From Campylobacterales bacterium (GTDB lineage: Bacteria > Campylobacterota > Campylobacteria > Campylobacterales > JALSKU01): a stretch of 10,324 bases of DNA. The DNA lies in contig JALVXV010000170.1 of the NCBI GenBank assembly GCA_027038235.1, forward strand, positions 1 to 10,324, written 5' to 3'. Below are positions 6,491-10,324 of this stretch, one piece after another. Both the position numbers and the translations under genes were made by a program. Within the stretch, counting starts at the first letter, position 1; every line of letters begins with the position of its first letter. The notes below the pieces were generated by a model. It saw nothing but the letters and a program-made list of their open reading frames with translations. It was not told the DNA's origin and ran no database searches.

Positions 6491-8516
6491 ATTTAATAAG
6501 ACCTGCCTCTTTCAAAAATAAAGAGGGGGCAAACTCTATCTTTTTGATCTTGTCATAATTAGCATAGCTAAGATAGAGTATCTCTTTTGCTCTAGTGGTT
6601 GCTACATAAAAGAGTCTTCTCTCTTCTTCAAGTGAACCACCTTGTTGTATTAGTTTTTTATTTGGAAATCTTCCATCCATAAGATCTACGATAAAAAGCT
6701 CTTTAAACTCTAGCCCTTTACTAGCATGAACACTTAAAAGGTTGACACCTTCACCCTCTACCATTTCACTACTTCCTAAAACCAAAGCATTTAAAAATTT
6801 TTCTAAACTATTATAATTTTTTGCAATATTTGCCACTATCCAAGCTTTTGAGATAATTTTTTGTAAAATCTCCTTAGCTCTTTCTTCATCAAATCCACCA
6901 CCTCTTAGAGATGCTCTTTGTCTAGCAAGTGTATCAGCAATATGGTGGTAGAGTTTTGAATTTATGAGGTTTGATATAGTTTTGTAAGGGTTTTGAGTGC
7001 GATTTGAGTATTTAATAAATTTATAAAAATCATACAAAAAAATTCCACCCTCAGTAGATATTTTAGGGTGTTTTAGTATAGGATTTGATAGAAATTTATC
7101 TTCAAAACCTAACCCCTTAAATCTACTAAGCGAACCAAGTGTATCAAAATGATCAAAAAGTCCAAGTTGCCAATTTTGCTTTTTTTTGCTATATGGATTT
7201 TTACATGTCATATCTGGTGAAATTAGACCTTGCAAGATATTGCCATGGCCTAGCTTAATCAATCCTTCAAATATCTCTTTGCCAATTACTGATCCTATCC
7301 CTCTAGCATACTCAAAGATACCTACAAAAGACATGATATCTTTTGGATTGGTCAATATTGAGATGAGATTTAAAAGTGCCTTTATCTCTTTTGTATCAAA
7401 AAAGCTTATGCTACCTTTTCTTTTGCAACCTATTTGCAACTCTCTTAGAGCAACCTCTAAGCCATCTGCACTTGAATTATTTCTAAAGATTACAGCTATT
7501 TGTTCATGAGGAGTTTTTGAATATTTTATCTTTTTTGCTACTGCTTCATACTGCTCATAGACTTCACCAAATACCAGTAGTTTAGGAGGAGAGCCTTTCT
7601 CTTTTTTTGTTACAATCAACTCTTTTTTATAGAGTCTTGGATTTTTTTCGATAACTCTATTTGCTAAAGAGAGTATATCTTTGGTCGAGCGATAGTTTTT
7701 ATTGAGTGAGAAAATTTGTGCATCTTTATATCTTTTATCAAATGACCCTATAATGTTGATATTTGCACCATTAAAAGCATAAATGCTCTGGTCATAATCT
7801 CCCACACAAAAAAGAGATGGTGAATTAAATGCATCTATTACCTTTCCTTGTAGAGTATTGGTATCTTGATACTCATCTACTAAAATCTCTTTAAAATTAA
7901 ACTTCCCCCTTTTTGCCTCATCTATTATATTGATAAGAAGATCATTATAATCAACATAGCCATAACTTTTTTTTAGAGCAATAAACTCATCAAGTATATC
8001 TTCATAAATATCTAAAAATGGCTCATGATCTGGACTTTTTTCTATAAGCCACTTTGAAAAGCTCTCATTATTGCTACTATTTTGATATAAAGAAAATATA
8101 TCATATAGATATGAGTATTGATACTGTTTTGTTTTGCTTTGGATATGATGAAATACTCTCTTTTCATAGATACTTTTTAAAAGTATCTTTAACTCTTTAG
8201 GCTGTTTTAGAGTGATATTGTAATTGCACTTTTTTAAAAGTCTATAGCTTACAGAGTGAAATGTACCTGCAGTTATATTTTTTACAATATCTTTATCAAA
8301 ATATTTTGATACCCTCTCTATCATTTCAGTAGAGGCTTTATTGGTAAATGTTAAAAGTAGTATCTCTTTAGGTGAAAGACCTGATTGCAACAGATATGCA
8401 ATCCTAGCAACTATCGTAGAGGTTTTGCCAGTTCCTGCAGAGGCTATGACTAGGTTGTAACCAGATTTTGCTGTAGCAGCTTTATATTGCTCATCATTTA
8501 ACCTACTTAGAGGCAA
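6477..8516 (-). CDS. ATP-dependent DNA helicase, UvrD/Rep/PcrA family (SF1A)
   Basis: 3'-5' DNA helicase for repair, replication restart or removal of protein blocks; 679 aa, close to the size of the Helicobacter/Campylobacter Rep/UvrD-like proteins. All SF1A motifs are visible: Q motif LNDEQYKAA (6-14), Walker A ASAGTGKT (25-32), Ia LTFTNKAS (55-62), II LVDEYQDTN (212-220), III VGDYDQSIYAFNGA (238-251), IV LNKNYRST (271-278), V LLSVHASKGLEF (593-604) and VI EERRLFYVATTRAK (631-644). No extra nuclease domain (AddA/RecB type) is present. The predicted start is TTG at 8516, giving MPLSRLNDEQ, with an AAGAG ribosome site six bases upstream inside the methyltransferase gene, which it overlaps by 10 nt. 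The 3' end overlaps the convergent pilus operon. UvrD, PcrA and Rep cannot be told apart by motifs alone. Confidence 0.95.
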   Translation of the reverse strand: MPLSRLNDEQYKAATAKSGYNLVIASAGTGKTSTIVARIAYLLQSGLSPKEILLLTFTNKASTEMIERVSKYFDKDIVKNITAGTFHSVSYRLLKKCNYNITLKQPKELKILLKSIYEKRVFHHIQSKTKQYQYSYLYDIFSLYQNSSNNESFSKWLIEKSPDHEPFLDIYEDILDEFIALKKSYGYVDYNDLLINIIDEAKRGKFNFKEILVDEYQDTNTLQGKVIDAFNSPSLFCVGDYDQSIYAFNGANINIIGSFDKRYKDAQIFSLNKNYRSTKDILSLANRVIEKNPRLYKKELIVTKKEKGSPPKLLVFGEVYEQYEAVAKKIKYSKTPHEQIAVIFRNNSSADGLEVALRELQIGCKRKGSISFFDTKEIKALLNLISILTNPKDIMSFVGIFEYARGIGSVIGKEIFEGLIKLGHGNILQGLISPDMTCKNPYSKKKQNWQLGLFDHFDTLGSLSRFKGLGFEDKFLSNPILKHPKISTEGGIFLYDFYKFIKYSNRTQNPYKTISNLINSKLYHHIADTLARQRASLRGGGFDEERAKEILQKIISKAWIVANIAKNYNSLEKFLNALVLGSSEMVEGEGVNLLSVHASKGLEFKELFIVDLMDGRFPNKKLIQQGGSLEEERRLFYVATTRAKEILYLSYANYDKIKKIEFAPSLFLKEAGLIKSTPS
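6506..6526. other. Small hairpin just beyond the + operon, inside the helicase 3' end
   Basis: CCTCTTT (6506-6512) pairs perfectly with AAAGAGG (6520-6526) around a 7-nt loop, 16 bases after the platform-protein stop. No U-tract follows on either strand, so it is a poor intrinsic terminator. It could slow or partly stop the convergent transcripts, or simply be a by-product of the coding sequence. Confidence 0.25.
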
Positions 8517-9313
8517 GGAGCACTCTTTTTATCCCAGCATATTACTGCCCAGCAAAGATAATTACTACTACTTGTATCATCTTCTAATTTTGTATGATAA
8601 TATGTTTTTAGTAACTCTATTTGAGTATCTGTTAACTCTCCAATACTCCAGGTTATGCTATTTATAAAGCTATCTTCTGAATCATACTGCTTTTTTTTGC
8701 CCTCGCTTTTTATATAGTTGATTTTTGGCATGATACCCATTTGGTAGAGGATATTTACAGTATATATAAAATCTGGCTTTTTATTTATCTTTTTGCCTAT
8801 AAATTTTAGTATATCATCACTGATAAAGCTTCCACCAACTTTGTAGGTAAGATATACTCTTTTATTTGCTTTTTTATTTAATTTTTCAAGAGCATCTCTC
8901 ATATCATTTACTTCCATTGATCTTGAAGCTAAGATAATATCAGCATTTGGTACAGTATCCCAGCTATCTTCCCATGAAAGATGTATAGTTTTGATATTGT
9001 CAATATCTCTTTTTTTTGCCTCATTTTCAACCTCTTTTAGCATAACCTTTGAAAAATCAAGTGCATACACACTTTTAAACCTATTTGCAACAAGTAAAGA
9101 GATATTACCAACCCCACACCCAACATCTAAAAAGGTTTCACACCCACTAAAGTCCATCAAATTTAACAACTCTTCATTGTAGATACTTTTATGAATTCTT
9201 TTAGAGATATTTGGAGCCTTTTTATCCCACTCTTCTACACTTTTTGGCTTAAAAGTAGAATTTTGTTTCTGTTTTTTGTATAATTCGTTGAAGTCAATCT
9301 TTTCAATACCCAA
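8507..9313 (-). CDS. Class I SAM-dependent methyltransferase, substrate unknown
   Basis: 268 aa with a Rossmann-type methyltransferase core. Motif I is FLDVGCGVGN (61-70), which binds S-adenosylmethionine. The acidic residue at the end of strand 2 is D86 in VYALDFS, followed by a helix and SWED (113-116), where an acidic residue often contacts adenine. Strand 4 is ADIILASRSM (124-133). There is no NPPY/DPPY motif of N6-adenine or glutamine methyltransferases, and no obvious RNA-binding domain. The N-terminal 50 residues are Lys-rich, with a Trp-centred EEWDKKA motif as in small-molecule or Methyltransf_11/25-type enzymes. The start is TTG 9313, chosen because AAGGA (9320-9324 on the complement) lies six bases upstream and no ATG occurs before residue 53. 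It begins 29 nt after a tRNA gene and overlaps the helicase, so the two proteins are probably translated from one mRNA. I cannot name the substrate. Confidence 0.88.
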   Translation of the reverse strand: MGIEKIDFNELYKKQKQNSTFKPKSVEEWDKKAPNISKRIHKSIYNEELLNLMDFSGCETFLDVGCGVGNISLLVANRFKSVYALDFSKVMLKEVENEAKKRDIDNIKTIHLSWEDSWDTVPNADIILASRSMEVNDMRDALEKLNKKANKRVYLTYKVGGSFISDDILKFIGKKINKKPDFIYTVNILYQMGIMPKINYIKSEGKKKQYDSEDSFINSITWSIGELTDTQIELLKTYYHTKLEDDTSSSNYLCWAVICWDKKSAPCL

Positions 9314-9319
9314 GAGAGA

Positions 9320-9324
9320 TCCTT
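9320..9324 (-). promoter_or_regulatory. Shine-Dalgarno site supporting the TTG start of the methyltransferase
   Basis: On the - strand AAGGA is followed by six bases and then TTG at 9313. This is the best ribosome site in the short leader between the tRNA and the methyltransferase, and it decides the start, because no ATG is available nearby. Confidence 0.7.
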
Positions 9325-9342
9325 TTTGAGCTTAAGAAGGAG

Positions 9343-9419
9343 TGGTGGGTTCACTAGGACTCGAACCTAGGACCGCTCGGTTATGAGCCGAGAGCTCTAA
9401 CCAACTGAGCTATGAACCC
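9343..9419 (-). tRNA. tRNA with anticodon CAT, probably elongator tRNA-Met
   Basis: A complete 77-nt cloverleaf with CCA encoded (CCA on the complement of 9343-9345). The acceptor stem GGGTTCA pairs fully with TGAACCC, and the discriminator base is A. The D arm is GCTC-AGTTGGTTA-GAGC, the anticodon stem CTCGG/CCGAG encloses CTCATAA (anticodon at 9383-9385), and the T arm is CCTAG-GTTCGAGT-CTAGG-like with the normal TTCGA loop. It is not the initiator: the first pair G1-C72 is matched, and the anticodon stem lacks three consecutive G:C pairs of the GGG/CCC kind. Between elongator Met and the tRNA-Ile whose CAT is modified by TilS, the T4-A69 and T5-A68 pairs in the acceptor favour Met, because TilS substrates usually have C-G pairs there. 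The identity is therefore likely but not proven. Confidence 0.93.
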
Positions 9420-9438
9420 TCCAATTTAAAGAAGTGAA

Positions 9439-9444
9439 ATTGTA
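9439..9444 (-). promoter_or_regulatory. Candidate -10 box for the tRNA gene
   Basis: On the - strand TACAAT is preceded by the T-rich stretch TTTTTTAGA and lies 19 bases before the tRNA 5' end. This resembles the extended, T-rich -10 promoters of Campylobacterota, which usually lack a good -35 box. It lies in the 48-bp gap between rodA and the tRNA. In such AT-rich DNA a match can arise by chance. Confidence 0.4.
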
Positions 9445-9467
9445 TCTAAAAAATTCTTAAAAAATGT

Positions 9468-10324
9468 TTATTTATATTTTATTTTGCTATACAAAGTATC
9501 ATATCTAAAAGAGAAGAGGTTTTCTAAAATACCAAAAATAACCATGAAAGTTATAAAGCTACTTCCTCCATAGCTAAAAAATGGCAATGGCACTCCAACT
9601 ACTGGGGCAAGTCCAATGGTCATGGCGATATTTACACTCATATAGATAAATATCATAAAACTAACTGAACTTGTCATGGATTTTAAAAAGTAGTCATTTT
9701 TTATCTTAAAATTTAGTGTCATCAAATGTAAAATAAGAGACATATACAAAAATATAAGCCCCACTCCTCCTAAAAACCCAAATCTCTCTATAAAGTATGC
9801 AAATATAAAATCGCTTGTAGAGACAGGCAAAAATTTCAGATGTGTTTGAGTAGCTCTCTCTTTGCTTTTTCCCTTTAATCCACCCGAACCTATAGCAATG
9901 ATAGATTGTCTTACATGGTAGCTTTTTTTATCACTTAAAAAATCGGTGATTCTCTTTTTTTGATAACTATGAAGATTGTTATATAAAATTGGTGCACTAA
10001 CTGTTAGCAAGATAAAGAGTGCTATCCATATCTTTTTATCAACTCCAATGATAAAAAGAGTTGCATATCCAATAAGCAAAAGTATAAGAGCAGTACCCAA
10101 GTCAGGCTCTTTGAGTATCAGAACAAAAGGAAGAAGTATGTAAAAACTAAGTCTTAAAAAATCCTTCCATCCATAGCCCTTTGGAGGTGGAGGGGTGGAT
10201 TTGATAAGATAGGCTAACATTAGCAAAAATGCCGGTTTAAATAGTTCTGAGGGTTGGATAGTAAAATTGACAAATGGTATCTCAAGCCATCTTCTAGCTC
10301 CCAATTTAACAACACCAAAAAAAT
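9468..10324 (-). CDS. rodA: Rod-shape-determining SEDS peptidoglycan glycosyltransferase RodA (5'-truncated by window edge)
   Basis: Polytopic inner-membrane glycosyltransferase that polymerises lipid II during lateral wall growth, with a class B PBP2 partner. The reading frame stays open to the right edge. The TTG at 10304 is an internal Leu, since upstream codons read FFGVVK, continuing smoothly into LGARRWLEIP, a conserved RodA stretch. About 285 residues are visible of a usual 370 or so. Numbering from that Leu, conserved parts are IQPSELFKPAF (16-26), EPDLGTA (66-72), VRQSIIAIGSGG (131-142), SDFIFAYFIERFGFLG (164-179) with the family's essential Asp, and GVPLPFFSYGGSS (237-249). Many hydrophobic segments fit SEDS topology. 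RodA is preferred to FtsW because of GARRWLEIPF in place of FtsW-type GSTRW. The usual LPE before the essential Asp motif reads LPV here. The stop is 48 nt before the tRNA. Confidence 0.93.
   Translation of the reverse strand, partial: FFGVVKLGARRWLEIPFVNFTIQPSELFKPAFLLMLAYLIKSTPPPPKGYGWKDFLRLSFYILLPFVLILKEPDLGTALILLLIGYATLFIIGVDKKIWIALFILLTVSAPILYNNLHSYQKKRITDFLSDKKSYHVRQSIIAIGSGGLKGKSKERATQTHLKFLPVSTSDFIFAYFIERFGFLGGVGLIFLYMSLILHLMTLNFKIKNDYFLKSMTSSVSFMIFIYMSVNIAMTIGLAPVVGVPLPFFSYGGSSFITFMVIFGILENLFSFRYDTLYSKIKYK

Noticed and set aside
7186..7509. 107-codon + strand frame inside the helicase gene
   Set aside because: It is antisense to the conserved helicase and has no domain or ribosome site.
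9314..9342. Terminator between the tRNA and the methyltransferase
   Set aside because: The only inverted repeat has a mismatch, few G:C pairs and no U-tract, and it covers the ribosome site.
10302..10304. TTG as a start codon of rodA inside the window
   Set aside because: The frame continues upstream to the edge and encodes FFGVVK joined to the conserved LGARRW stretch, so this is an internal Leu and the gene is cut by the window.
1..10324. CRISPR array, insertion sequence, prophage, or attachment site
   Set aside because: I see no regularly spaced repeats, transposase or integrase frames, terminal inverted repeats, or duplicated tRNA 3' end; the genes are packed and of uniform base composition.

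Overview
This AT-rich window (roughly 30% G+C by eye) looks like the chromosome of a Campylobacterota (epsilonproteobacterial) organism. The evidence is the protein style (Lys/Ile/Asn-rich, very short or overlapping gene junctions), the gene order of a Campylobacter-like transformation / type IV pilus locus, and the sequence character of the RodA and UvrD-type helicase proteins. Genus cannot be fixed from the sequence alone; a Sulfurimonas/Sulfurovum/Arcobacter-like bacterium would fit.

Left half, + strand (1-6490): one tightly packed operon for a type IV pilus / type II secretion-like envelope machine. In order it encodes an outer-membrane secretin of the MshL/PilQ/GspD type (5' end cut by the window edge), a small AAA+ ATPase of the ExeA/GspA-MshM type, a bitopic inner-membrane protein with a long disordered linker and a C-terminal TPR-like region (MshN/CDC27-like), a small exported helical protein that I do not recognise, a PilB/GspE assembly ATPase, and a PilC/GspF platform protein. 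Junctions are 20-nt, 8-nt and 4-nt overlaps, a 6-nt gap and a 4-nt overlap, so the genes are almost certainly co-transcribed and translationally coupled. From memory, the order secretin - AAA ATPase - bitopic protein - PilB-like ATPase - PilC-like protein matches the Campylobacter jejuni cts DNA-uptake locus (ctsD-ctsP-ctsX-ctsE-ctsF) and also the core of MSHA pilus loci.

Right half, - strand (10324 down to 6477): rodA (5' end beyond the right edge), a tRNA with anticodon CAT (probably elongator Met), a class I SAM-dependent methyltransferase of unknown substrate, and a UvrD/Rep/PcrA superfamily 1 helicase. The last two overlap by 10 nt and both appear to start with TTG. No convincing terminator separates rodA, the tRNA and the methyltransferase, so transcription may run through. 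The two halves converge tail to tail, with the helicase and platform-protein genes overlapping by 14 nt.

There are no insertion sequences, CRISPR arrays, phage genes or gene-free stretches over 300 bases. The least understood parts are the unrecognised exported protein and the bitopic TPR-like protein inside the pilus/competence operon, and the methyltransferase coupled to the helicase. I see no wholly new system; the envelope machine is a known class with some poorly characterised components.
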